NCBI GenBank assembly: GCA_947568835.1
Contig: OX387610.1
Coordinates: 16,287,501-16,351,500 of the forward strand
Source of the DNA: Protonemura montana
Taxonomy: Eukaryota > Arthropoda > Insecta > Plecoptera > Nemouridae
DNA: 64,000 bases
Reading direction: 5' to 3'
Position 1 is the stretch's first letter, and every line of letters starts with the position of its first letter. The position numbers and the translations under genes were made by a program. Shown here one piece after another: positions 30,395-40,815 of the stretch. Below the pieces are notes generated by a model. The model did not search any database, had not been told where the DNA came from, and was given only the letters and a program-made list of their open reading frames with translations.

Positions 30395-31240
30395 GAGCTA
30401 CTTGGACCCCGATCTCCACCTGTCACGGGTGTTGCTCTAACCAATTGAGCTACTTGGACCCTGATCTCCACCTGTCGCGGGTGTTGCTCTAACCAATTGA
30501 GCTACTTGTACCCCGATCTCCACCTGTCGCGGGTGTTGCTCTAACCAATTGAGCTACTTGGACCCTGATCTCCACCTGTCGCGGGTGTTGCTCTAACCAA
30601 TTGAGCTACTTGGACCCCCATCTCCACCTGTCGCCGGTGTTGCTCTAACCAATTGAGCTACTTGGACCCCGATCTCCACCTGTCACGGGTGTTGCTCTAA
30701 CCAATTGAGCTACTTGGACCCCGATCTCCACCTGTCGCGGGTGTTGCTCTAACCAATTGAGCTACTTAGACCCCGATATCCACCTGTCGCGGGTGTTGCT
30801 CTAACCAATTGAGCTACTTGAACCCCGATCTCCACCTGTCGCGCGTGTTGCTCTAACCAATTGAGCTACTTGGACCCCGATCTCCACCTGTCGCGGGTGT
30901 TGCTCTAACCAATTGAGCTACTTGGACCCCGATCTTCACCTGTCGCGGGTGTTGCTCTAACCAATTGAGCTACTTGAACCCCGATCTCCACCTGTCACGG
31001 GTGTTGCTCTAACCAATTGAGCTACTTGAACCCCGATCTCCACCTGTCGCGGGTGTTGCCCTAACCAATTGAGCTACTTGGACCCCGATCTCCACCTGTC
31101 ACGGGTGTTGCTCTAACCAATTGAGCTACTTGGACCCCGATCTCCACCTGTCACGGGTGTTGCTCTAACCAATTGAGCTACTTGGACCCCGATCTCCACC
31201 TGTCGCGGGTGTTGCTCTAACCAATTGAGCTACTTGGACA
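30395..31240 (-). repeat. 52-bp minisatellite made from a tRNA-like SINE head, about 16 units
   Basis: On the minus strand each unit reads from GTCCAAGTAGCTCAATTGG through TTAGAGCAACACCCGCGA to GGTGGAGATCGGG, i.e. the D-arm and anticodon-arm part of a tRNA-like sequence with its A-box. It then restarts instead of continuing to the T-arm. The array ends at 31,240 in the SINE's own upstream sequence GACACTGGC. Confidence 0.9.
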
Positions 31241-31450
31241 CTGGCTTTTTGAGATGATTTCAGTGTATTTGATGAGAATGACAGTTCTCCAAGGAGTAGA
31301 ACCAAGAGGCTGTGAATACTCACAGTCACTCTGATTCTAGTGACGCTATATCACGTCACAACCTGTCAATCTCAAGTAACTACAATTTAACATTGGATGC
31401 ATTGAATTTAGCTGGAATCTTATTTTAATTTCAAACGCTTGCAATGCGTG
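31241..31450. mobile_element. Flanking remnants of the tRNA-headed element
   Basis: 31,241-31,330 carries the ATGAGAATGACAG / AAGAGGCTGT module also present at 13,310-13,400. About 31,418-31,447 carries the tail motif TTTCAAACGCTTGCAATGCG shared with copies at 42,560 and 62,745. Confidence 0.5.
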
Positions 31451-31679
31451 ACTTTGATCAGTGAGTGGTTTCGATTGTCCCTGTGTCGTGCTCGACTTAT
31501 CTTGAGAGATGTGCGTTGCTTCGGGCAGAGATAAGACCAAGCGAGATAAGAACCTTAAGTCCTGAGCTCTCAGAACGGGACTTAGAATTGGAGTCCAACA
31601 TTTCTAACACTGGCATATGTGCTATTTTATTAACTAAAAACAAATATTGACAATTTCAGCTTTAATTTGGTCGTTTTGA

Positions 31680-32440
31680 TGTGTTTAACGACGCAATGAT
31701 TTGTCGAATGGCCGTGTGGCGTTGGTCTCATGGCGTCTGTCAATACTTGGGTGATTATAACCTAGCCTAGAAGAGGAATAAACCTGAAGCCGGATTCATG
31801 TTTCTGTATAAGATGAAATCATAGCGACCACCGGCTTAACGTCCTTCCGAAGGACGGTACAACGCAAAAAACAGGCTTCATCCACAAATCCATGCTGTCG
31901 AGAGGTTGATAAGCAAGGCGAGTGAAGTTGCTGTACTAACTTTCATCCCTCCAACCTCTCTCCCGAACAGAACTGGTCATGTGTATGATGGTCACCCATT
32001 CAATACCTGACACAGCGCAGTGTTGCTTAACTTTCATCCCTCCAACCTCTCACCCGAACAGAACTGGTCATGTGTATGATGGTCAGCCATCCAATACCTG
32101 ACCCAGCGCAATGTTGCTTAACTTTCATCCCTCCAACCTCTCTCCCGAACAGAACTGGTCATGTGTATGGTGGTCACCCATCTAATACCTGACCCAGTGC
32201 AGTGTTGCTTAACTTTCATCCCTCCAACCTCTCTCCCGAACAGAACTGGTCATGTGTATGATGATCACCCATCTAATACCTGACCCAGTGCAGTGTTGCT
32301 TAACTTTCATCCCTCCAACCTCTCACCCGAACAGAACTGGTCATGTGTATGATGGTCACCCATCCAATATCTGACCCAAGGCAGTGTTGCTTAACTTCGG
32401 TGTTCTCACGAGGACCGGTTTTTCCAACTTGCCAAACCGT
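31680..32440 (-). mobile_element. 5S-headed SINE-like element with five 91-bp units
   Basis: Read on the minus strand: 5S-like head near 32,440-32,395, then about five 91-bp units (32,395-31,940), one 36-bp segment, the V-like centre (GACGTTAAGCCGGTGGTCGC) and a degenerate tail. It shows the 91-bp expansion inside an otherwise recognisable element. Confidence 0.8.
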
Positions 32441-32619
32441 TTAGTCCGTGCGTTTTCTTGAATGTAGAAAATATTGCAAGCTTGTTAAGTCTTAAAGCGC
32501 TAATGAACTAATTAGCAATCACCAGGTGCTTCTTTATCAACCTTTGCCTGACTTCTCGTGTCATTATCACTGCTTTCAACTGACAGGTTCTTGGTTCGTA
32601 TCTTTCAAAGTATGCGACT

Positions 32620-34103
32620 TAATGTTAAACTGTACTACCATAGGGCTTATGTTAAACTGTACTACCATAGCGCTAATGTTAAACTGTACTAACATAGCGC
32701 TAATGTTAAACTGTACTACCATAGCACTAATGTTAAACTGTACTACCATAGGGCTTATGTTAAACTGTACTACCATAGCGCTAATGTTAAACTGTACTAC
32801 CATAGGGCTAATGTTGAACTGTACTACCATAGCGCTAATGTTAAACTGTACTATCATAGCGCTAATGTTGAACTGTACTACCATAGCGCTAATGTTAAAC
32901 TGTACTACCATAGCGCTAATGTTAAACTGTACTACCATAGCGCTAATGTTAAACTGTACTACCATAGCGCTAATGTTAAACTGTACTTTCATAGCGCTAA
33001 TGTTAAACTGTACTACCATAGCGCTAATGTTAAACTGTACTACCATAGCGCTAATGTTAAACTGTACTACCATAGCGCTAATGTTAAACTGTACTACCAT
33101 AGCACTAATGTTAAACTGTACTACCATAGCGCTAATGTTAAACTGTACTAACATAGCGCTAATGTTAAACTGTACTACCATAGCGCTAATGTTAAACTGT
33201 ACTACCATAGCGCTAATGTTAAACTGTACTACCATAGCGCTAATGTTAAACTGTACTACCATAGCACTAATGTTAAACTGTACTACCATAGCGCTAATGT
33301 TAAACTGTACTACCATAGCGCTAATGTTAAACTGTACTACCATAGCGCTAATGTTAAACTGTACTACCATAGCGCTAATGTTAAACTGTACTACCATAGC
33401 GCTAATGTTGAACTGTACTACCATAGCGCTAATGTTGAACTGTACTACCATAGCGCTAATGTTAAACTGTACTACCATAGCGCTAATGTTGAACTGTACT
33501 ACCATAGCGCTAATGTTAAACTGTACTACCATAGCGCTAATGTTGAACTGTACTACCATAGCGCTAATGTTAAACTGTACTACCATAGCGCTAATGTTAA
33601 ACTGTACTACCATAGCGCTAATGTTGAACTGTACTACCATAGCGCTAATGTTAAACTGTACTACCATAGCGCTAATGTTAAACTGTACTGCCATAGCGCT
33701 AATGTTAAACTGTACTACCATAGCGCTAATGCTAAACTGTACTAACATAGCGCTAATGCTAAACTGTACTAACATAGCGCTACTGTTAAACTGTACTACC
33801 ATAGCGCTAATGTTAAACTGTACTACCATAGTGCTAATGCTAAACTGTACTAACATAGCGCTAATGTTAAATTGTACTATCATAGCGCTAATGTTAAACT
33901 GTACTACCATAGCGCTAATGTTAAACTGTACTACCATAGCGCTAATGTTAAATTGTACTATCATAGCGCTAATGTTAAACTGTACTACCATAGCGCTAAT
34001 GTTAAACTGTACTACCATAGCGCTAATGTTAAATTGTACTATCATAGCGCTAATGTTAAACTGTACTACCATAGCGCTAATGTTAAACTGTACTACTATA
34101 GCG
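32620..34103 (+). repeat. 27-bp minisatellite, about 55 units
   Basis: Units are of the form AATGTTAAACTGTACTACCA followed by TAGCGCT. The first copies vary at TAGGGCT/TAGCACT. Because 27 is divisible by three and the unit lacks stops in several frames, frames of over 500 codons exist on both strands (MLNCTTIAL repeats, no start-proximal domain). I do not call them genes. Confidence 0.95.
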
Positions 34104-34492
34104 AAGGTATGTTTGGTCTGGTTTTTGGTTTGAATTTGATCGCACAATGGAATCTGACTTCGCTGCTCTTTGCTTGAAATCTTGTTTGTGAAGAAATGAA
34201 ACTTGAATGAAGTTAATGCAACAAGTTTCAAGTTGAAATACAAGCAAAATCTATTTACGAAGTTTACTAGAATTTCCATAATTCCCAGTGAACCTACATA
34301 AGGAAGCAGTGAACTAAAACTGAGTTTGCTTTTACAAGATTAACAAATACAATTTACAACAAATATTTTATGAAATGAGCATTCGTTTGGTTTACAAAGA
34401 TCTGCGTTAAAATTATTGAAAGGCGGCAAACTCGTTCTTCTGTTCTCTATCTCTGAACGATTAGATCAAATCGGGTTGGTTTTTGTTGCCAC

Positions 34493-34690
34493 GTTAAGTT
34501 CTTAACGAGCTGTTAACAAACATTAAGCTCGTTTGATTGGCTGTTGCTAAGAAATGAATTAATAATTGAACTGTTAAGTTCTTAACGAGCTGTTAACAAA
34601 CACAAAGCTCGTTTGATTGGCTGTTGCTAAGAAATTAATTAATAATTGAACTGTTAAGTTCTTAACGAGCTGCTAACAAATACAAAAGTG
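34493..34690 (+). repeat. 80-bp tandem repeat, 2.5 units
   Basis: GTTAAGTTCTTAACGAGCTG starts at 34,493, 34,573 and 34,653. The unit start is itself palindromic (AAGTTCTTAACGAGCTGTTAA). Confidence 0.9.
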
Positions 34691-34879
34691 TAAATATTTG
34701 CGCTAAAATTGCTAATTAGTTAAAATGGCCGATCTACGTTCTTTTCATGGCTCGTTGTTGCCTTGAAATCTGATTCAAATTGCAGATGCATTTTATAATT
34801 AGCAACTTCTATAGATAATCTTTCAAAAATGTGTTCGATTCTTTGTTTTGGCGCCAATTTTTAAGAGGTTATTATAAAC

Positions 34880-35325
34880 TAGCAGTGCACCCGCTGCGCA
34901 CGCAGCTGCCATGTGTTGGGTGACAGTTAAGAGTGGTGTGTAGATTTGAATTGATTTCAACAATATTTCAATATCTAGAAATTGATCTTTTTGCCAGCCT
35001 TTTCGTAGCGTAGCAACGTAAGTTCAGTGCTCAAGGTTGCAATAAAATTTAAATTTCCGTTGCCACGCTACGAATCATTCCGTTGCTACGCGGTACGATT
35101 TCGATGGTGAAAAATGCATTGTCATCAGACTTTTTCCGTAGATTTTTTTTTGTTAATTTTCATCATTTCACCGGCAAAACCCGATTCAATCGCCGTGAAA
35201 ACGGCACAATAGTGTGTGATCCCGAATTACGAAACAATCTAGCGCAAGCGCCGGCTTTTTAGACGAAATTTCACGATTTCTATAAAGATGTACTGACGCA
35301 AAAACTAATTCACCCCTTGGCAACG
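34880..35325. mobile_element. Dispersed repeat, inverted copy of 22,330-22,800
   Basis: Starts ACTAGCAGTGCACCCGCTGC, then GCAGCTGCCATGTGTT. It includes GCCTTTTCGTAGCGTAGCAA and GATGGTGAAAAATGCATTGT. It is non-coding and has internal inverted motifs. Confidence 0.75.
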
Positions 35326-35342
35326 GATTAAGGCTTTTATAT

Positions 35343-35755
35343 AAGGTCAACTAGCAGTACACCCGCTGCCTACGGCCGCTTTATATATTGAGAAAGTGGG
35401 CATTTTGGTTTAAATGTAAAGCCTCTAATGGGACCACAACCAAAAGTACCCCCATTTATTGAATTTGAAATTTGCCGCTTATGTCACTCGGGGTCACTGC
35501 ATTGTGGAAACTCTGTGAATTCCAAAGTGACCACGACGACAATTTCGAAAACAAACGACGTTGGCTGTCAAAAGATTTCCGTGTATGATTTCTTGAAATA
35601 TTTATTAGAGAGTGAAACTTGTGAAATACCTTTTACAATCTGGGCTTGCCAATCTTGCTAGCCAAGACACCAACAATATTTCAGTTCTGTCAATTATTTC
35701 CCTTCAGTTCTAGAGATTTTGAAAAGAATTTGACATTGACGTTGACATTGACCAA
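35343..35755 (+). mobile_element. Dispersed repeat with a conserved CxxC..CxxC open stretch
   Basis: Starts ACTAGCAGTACACCCGCTGC, the same terminus type as the preceding repeat. Nearly identical in inverted orientation to 16,250-16,665. The open stretch 35,428-35,661 has ICRLCHSGSLH, then ISVYDFLKYLLES, then IPFTIWACQSC and a stop. A continuation LAKTPTIFQFC follows in the next frame. The pattern resembles a ZAD zinc-binding domain (C-x2-C..C-x2-C..F...C). This assignment is weak. Confidence 0.5.
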
Positions 35756-36170
35756 ATCCTTGTGACGAAATCTTTTACAAAGACTCATGTCGACCTCTGT
35801 TTCGCAAATTTAATATACTTACCCTAACTTGCTTGTACATATTTAACTGCATATTGTATGTAATCAAAAACAAACACCTTTTTGGTGTTAATAATACCAG
35901 AAACCTACTTATAGCAAGACCATTAAATAATGTAACAAAGGGCCCTATTCATGATGGTCACAAGCTTCACAATGCGCTGCCAAGGAATTTACTTTTAATT
36001 GAAACATATGATCATTTGAAATCATCTCTGAAGACTTATCTGATAGAAAAATGCTGTTATTCGATGCAAGCATTTTCTTCAAAATAATTTCCCTATTTTG
36101 TTGACTGTCTTATATCCTGTGATCTCCGAGACAATAAATATATTATTATTATTATTATTATTATTAACAA
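35756..36170 (+). mobile_element. 3' end of a non-LTR retrotransposon
   Basis: Encodes YKDSCRPLFRKFNILTLTCL, then the end domain HKLHNALPRNL and LKSSLKTYLIEKCCY, stopping at 36,087, with an (ATT)n tail at about 36,140-36,165. The protein matches the same region of the 8.3-9.2 kb fragment, so it is the same family. Confidence 0.8.
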
Positions 36171-36549
36171 CATGTGTGATCACGAGTCTTCAAGCCTCCT
36201 AATATTTTACTGACTCAACAACATGTGTACCAACCGCAGCATTTCGTAGAAAGATTAAAAACCGTTTTAAAATAACTGACACAAAAACTGGAGCCCGCCT
36301 GGCAAATGTTTATGTGTAACATATGAGACAAGAGACGGAATACCGGGTTATGATGGAGCTTATCTACGACATTGACAAAATACAATGAACCGCACGCGAA
36401 CGCAAGTGAAACTTTGCTGAGTTTGAGCTGTCGAAATACCCCCATGTAATTCGTCACATCTTCGCCCGCAGTCAATTCGCGGTTCCGTTCGGTTAGTTCT
36501 AAAGTAAGTTAGGTTATTGTTTTGAGTCAAAACGGTGATGTTAATTGTT

Positions 36550-37695
36550 CTGCTGAGCAAACGAGGCCGGTAACACGTGGTAACGGTAGGTGCCACCTGA
36601 TGGCGCTTGCTGCTGAGCAAACGAGGCCGGCAACACGTGGTAACGGTTGGTGCCACCTGATGGCGCTTGCTGCTGAGCAAACGAGGCCGGTAACACGTGG
36701 TAACGGTAGGTGCCACCCGATGGCGCTTGCTGCTGAGCAAACGAGGCCAGCAACACGTGGTAACGGTAGGTGCCACCAGATGACGCTTGCTGCTGAGCAA
36801 ACGAGGCCGGAAACACGTGGTAACGGTAGGTGCTACCCGATGGCGCTTGCTGCTGAGCAAACGAGGCCGGCAACACGTGGTAACGGTAGGTGCCACCCGA
36901 TGGCGCTTGCTGCTGAGCAAACGAGGCCGGCAACACGTGGTAACGGTAGGTGCCACCAGATGGCGCTTGCTGCTGAGCAAACGGGGCCGGCAACACGTGG
37001 TAACGGTAGGTGCCACCTGATGGCGCTTGCTGCTGAGCAAACGAGGCCGGCAACACGTGGTAACGGTAGGTGCCACCTGATGGCGCTTGCTGCTGAGCAA
37101 ACGAGGGCGGCAACACGTGGTAACGGTAGGTGCCACCAGATGGCGCTTGCTGCTGATGAAACGAGGCCGGAAACACGTGGTAACGGTAGGTGCCACCCGA
37201 TGGCGCTTGCTGCTGAGCAAACGAGGCCGGAAACACGTGGTAACGGTAGGTGCCACCCGATGGCGCTTGCTGCTGAGCAAACGAGGCCGGCAACACGTGG
37301 TAACGGTAGGTGCCACCCGATGGCGCTTGCTGCTGAGCAAACGAAGCCGGCAACACGTGGTAACGGTAGGTGCTACCCGATGGCGCTTGCTGCTGAGCAA
37401 ACGAAGCCGGCAACACGTGGTAACGGTAGGTGCCACCCGATGGCGCTTGCTGCTGAGCAAACGAGGCCGGCAACACGTGGTAACGGTAGGTGCCACCAGA
37501 TGGCGCTTGCTGCTGAGCAAACGGGGCCGGCAACACGTGGTAACGGTAGGTGCCACCTGATGGCGCTTGCTGCTGAGCAAACGAGGCCGGCAACACGTGG
37601 TAACGGTAGGTGCCACCAGATGGCGCTTGCTGCTGAGCAAACGAGGCCGGCAACACGTGGTAACGGCAGGTGCCACCCGATGGCGCTTGCTGCTG
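36550..37695 (+). repeat. 60-bp minisatellite array A with CACGTG and CTCF-like motif, about 19 units
   Basis: Units run CTGCTGAGCAAACGAGGCCG, AACACGTGGTAACGGTAGGT, GCCACCAGATGGCGCTTG. The third block varies as CCACCAGATGG, CCACCTGATGG and CCACCCGATGG. The CCACCAGATGGCGC form (e.g. ending lines at about 36,960, 37,140, 37,500, 37,620) fits the CTCF core. Long frames in four or more readings result from the 60-bp period. Confidence 0.95.
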
Positions 37696-37935
37696 TCATT
37701 TTAATAAACCTCTTCAATTAAATAATTGCGACTCAAAATATCGATACATTTTTATTATTCGTTGAGGTTAGCATTAATCAAGATTAACTAAGTGTAAACC
37801 AGTTTTAAATGCGAGTTATCTGCGAGAAACAACGACAATGCAACTGGTTTAAGTCAAGGTTCTGTTAAAAGTGACATTTTTATTTACTAACAATGACAGT
37901 GACTCCATCTCTGAGCGACCATTATTGTCGTAGAG
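37696..37935 (+). mobile_element. Conserved flank of the 60-bp array element
   Basis: ATTCGTTGAGGTTAGCATTA, AGTGTAAACCAGTTTTAAAT and TGCGAGAAA are shared with 21,795-21,885 and, reversed, with 63,020-63,125. The array and this flank therefore move or duplicate together. Confidence 0.7.
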
Positions 37936-38149
37936 AAGTCACCGGACAGTATTTTAATTTTCACATCAGCTAAACTGTGAAGTGCACCGACTTGCGATTC
38001 AACCAACTTATTTGTGACGTCTGAAATATCTCTGGCTCCTGGCAAGCGACGACGCGAGGGCTAAATGCGCTCGCGGCCAAATTCTACCGCGACAAATAAT
38101 GCTTTGAGAGTCTATATATGTTTGGGATAGAAAATTCCTTTCGACTCAT

Positions 38150-39118
38150 TCGACAGGAGCAGCCAACGCAGTGTGTTAAAGTGACAAGGCTAAGCGGTGG
38201 CCGGTCCTTGGTGCTGTTGAACAGGAGCAGCCAACACAGTGTGTCAAAGTGACAAGGCTAAGCGGTGGCTGGTCCTTGGTGCTGTTGGACAGGAGCAGCC
38301 AACACAGTGTGTCAAAGTGACAAGGCTAAGCGGTGGCCGGTCCTTGGTGCTGTTGGACAGGAGCAGCCAACACAGTGTGTCAAAGTGACAAGGCTAAGCG
38401 GTGGCCGGTCCTTGGTGCTGTTGGACAGGAGCAGCCAACACAGTGTGTCAAAGTGACAAGGCTAAGCGGTGGCCGGTCCTTGGTGCTGTTGGACAGGAAC
38501 AGCCAACACAGTGTGTCAAAGTGACAAGGCTAAGCGGTGGCCGGTCCTTGGTGCTGTTGGACAGGAGCAGCCAACACAGTGTGTCAAAGTGACAAGGCTA
38601 AGCGGTGGCCGGTCCTTGGTGCTGTTGGACAGGAGCAGCCAACACAGTGTGTCAAAGTGACAAGGCTAAGCGGTGGCCGGTCCTTGGTGCTGTTGGACGG
38701 GAGCAGCCAACACAGTGTGTCAAAGTGACAAGGCTAAGCGGTGGCCGGTCCTTGGTGCTGTTGGACAGGAGCAGCCAACACAGTGTGTCGAAGTGACAAG
38801 GCTAAGCGGTGGCCGGTCCTTGGTGCTGTTGGACAGGAGCAGCCAACACAGTGTGTCAAAGTGACAAGGCTAAGCGGTGGCCGGTCCTTGGTGCTGTTGG
38901 ACAGAAGCAGCCAACACAGTGTGTCAAAGTGACAAGGCTAAGCGGTGGCCGGTCCTTGGTGCTGTTGGACAGGAGCAGCCAACACAGTGTGTCAAAGTTA
39001 CAAGGCTAAGCGGTGGCCGGTACTTGGTGCTGTTGGACAGGAGCAGCCAACACAGTGTGTCAAAGTGACAAGGCTAAGCGGTGGCCGGTCCTTGGTGCTG
39101 TTGGACGGGAGCAGGCTG
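38150..39118 (+). repeat. 68-bp minisatellite, about 14 units, related to the SINE central domain
   Basis: Units contain GCTAAGCGGTGGCCGGTCCT, TGGTGCTGTTGGACAGGAGC and AGCCAACACAGTGTGTCAAA. The first two blocks resemble the 5S-SINE segment TTAAGCCGGTGGTCCCC, then TTGGTGCTCTTCGACAGGAG. The array exits at 39,108-39,140 into GGAGCAGGCTGCGTGACGGC and ACCGGGTT, again the next part of that SINE. Confidence 0.9.
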
Positions 39119-39378
39119 CGTGACGGCACCGGGTTCAATCATATAGGACTCGTCGTAAAACAGAACAGAAATGCATAATGACGTGATCTGTGACGTGCTT
39201 GGGTCCCGAGTTCATGCCTCGTGCATGAACTCGTGCCTCGTGTGTGTTGGGGGGGGGGGAGTGGAGGGGAAGGGGTCGTAGGTCGTATCGGGGCTAGAAA
39301 TGCTGACCACAGCCTTGTTTACTTGTTGCCGTGCAGTTTATAGCGTCCGGCAATCGCTGAGATATCAATCACAGGTCC

Positions 39379-39530
39379 CCGAGGTACTGAGGTTGGGGTA
39401 CTGAGAGTTGGGGTACTGAGAGTTGGGGTACTGAGAGTTGGGGTACTGAGAGTTGGGGTACTGAGAGTTGGGGTACTGAGAGTTGGGGTACTGAGGTTGG
39501 GGTACTGAGGTTGGGGTACTGAGAGTTGGG
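39379..39530 (+). repeat. 15-bp minisatellite, about 10 units
   Basis: Unit GTTGGGGTACTGAGA, with some units shortened by loss of GA. G-rich on the plus strand. Confidence 0.9.
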
Positions 39531-39639
39531 GCGCCAGGTTCTGTCACCATGTGTTTCAAATGATGACTGGATTTACATAATTTTGACCCGAGTCAAAGCG
39601 CTGGTCGGATGATTGGATGATGATGAAGCTTGCCGTGTC

Positions 39640-40172
39640 TTAGTCGGAGGACCGAACGGTTTGGCGTGTTGGAAATACTGGTCCTCGTGAGATCACCGTA
39701 GTTAAGCAACACTGTTCTGAGTCAGGTATTGGATTGGTGATCATCATACACATGACCAGTTCTGTTCGGGAGAGAGGTTGGAGGGATGAAAGTTAAGCAA
39801 TACTGCGCTGGGTCAGGTATTGGATGCGTGACCATCATACACATGACCAGTTCTGATCGGGAGAGAGGTTGGAGGGATGAAAGTTAGTACAGCAAGGTAT
39901 GGTGAAGGTTTCCAGAGCCGTTGGTGGATGTAGAGATGTGCTTCACGGTGTTTGCTCTGTTTAATGAGATTGTTGGCCCTAAAAAGGGCCTTGGCAACTT
40001 CACTCGCCTTGCTTATCAACCTCTCGACATCATGGATTTGTGGAATAATCCTGTTGTTCGCGTTGTACCGTCTTTCGTAAGTGATGTTAAGCCGGTGGTC
40101 CCCTTGGTGCTCTTCGACAGGAGTAGGCTACGAGCTGGCAATGTGTTTTCCTTCCTCCCTTCTAGGCTAGAT
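39640..40172 (+). mobile_element. 5S-headed SINE-like element with an internal insertion
   Basis: Head GTCCTCGTGAGATCACCGTA plus TTAAGCAAC, two 91-bp units (39,700-39,890), then a foreign stretch of about 100 bases (39,897-39,990), then the 36-bp body segment and the V-like centre to CTTCTAGGCTAG. It ends about 40 bases before a splice acceptor at 40,214. Confidence 0.75.
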
Positions 40173-40214
40173 TATGTTCTATTGAAATGTGCTAATTGCG
40201 TCGATCTGTTACAG

Positions 40215-40815
40215 CGCGTGTCGTACCCGGATGGGTGCCCGCCGCTTCTCTCCACCGCACCAAGGCCAAGTGGTCCCCGCCGCCCGACTCCCTGCGCCCC
40301 ACTTCGACCAGTACCTTGAATTCGCTGAGCAAGCAACTCGAGCTTCAGCAGCGAGCTGCGTTGTCCGCTGATCGGCAGAACGGAGTTACTAACAGTACAA
40401 TGAAGTACAAGGAACGTCTTATGGTCGGTGCCAGTGTGGCAGCTGTGTTATTCACCTTGGCACTAGTTGCAGATCTTCAGATGGACCTAGGTCTAAGTGG
40501 ACATCATCTTACACCGGCCCACGCGAGGGTTCGAATCGGTGGGGGAGTGGACGGTCCTGGCAATGCGTATAACAGTTTTAGGAAACGGTTTCTGCAAAGA
40601 AGCAATGGTTCCAAGGAAGTGTCTGCCACGGAGGGTGGTGAAGTTGGTGACGGTGACAGGGGCAAGGTGTTGTCGACTACGGTTGGGAAAAGTGAAGTGG
40701 ACCACGATGGTTTTAGTGACTTAATGGATTATGTTACCGGTGAAAAGGATGTGCCGCTTGCTGGGAAGCCGAGGCCGAATCCAACGATTGGACAACTGGC
40801 GAAAATCAAAATGCG
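40215..40815 (+). CDS. Exon encoding the N-terminus of a type II (signal-anchor) membrane protein; partial
   Basis: Acceptor CTGTTACAG at 40,206-40,214 and donor GTGAGT at 40,816. The most likely start is ATG 40,400 (A at -3). It gives MKYKERLMVGASVAAVLFTL and then a hydrophobic stretch through ALVADLQ, i.e. a short basic cytosolic end and one membrane helix. A luminal stem follows with an NGS sequon (residues 65-75) and an acidic, glycine-rich region, ending in phase 2. Bases 40,215-40,399 would be 5' UTR, though they are open in frame. This layout is typical of Golgi glycosyltransferases, sulfotransferases and kinases. I do not recognise the family, and no further exon is found in the window. 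Confidence 0.6.

Noticed and set aside
30395..31240. Cluster of tRNA genes
   Set aside because: Units contain only the D-arm and anticodon-arm part and lack the T-arm and 3' acceptor strand. They are pieces of a SINE head.
32526..34279. Open frames of more than 500 codons on both strands over the 27-bp array
   Set aside because: Unit length is divisible by three and the unit lacks stops, so any frame stays open. The product is a 9-residue repeat with no domain, splice signals or start context.
36360..37721. Several 370-440 codon frames over 60-bp array A, with equivalents at 54.6 and 63.2 kb
   Set aside because: Period-driven open frames in four or more readings of the same satellite.
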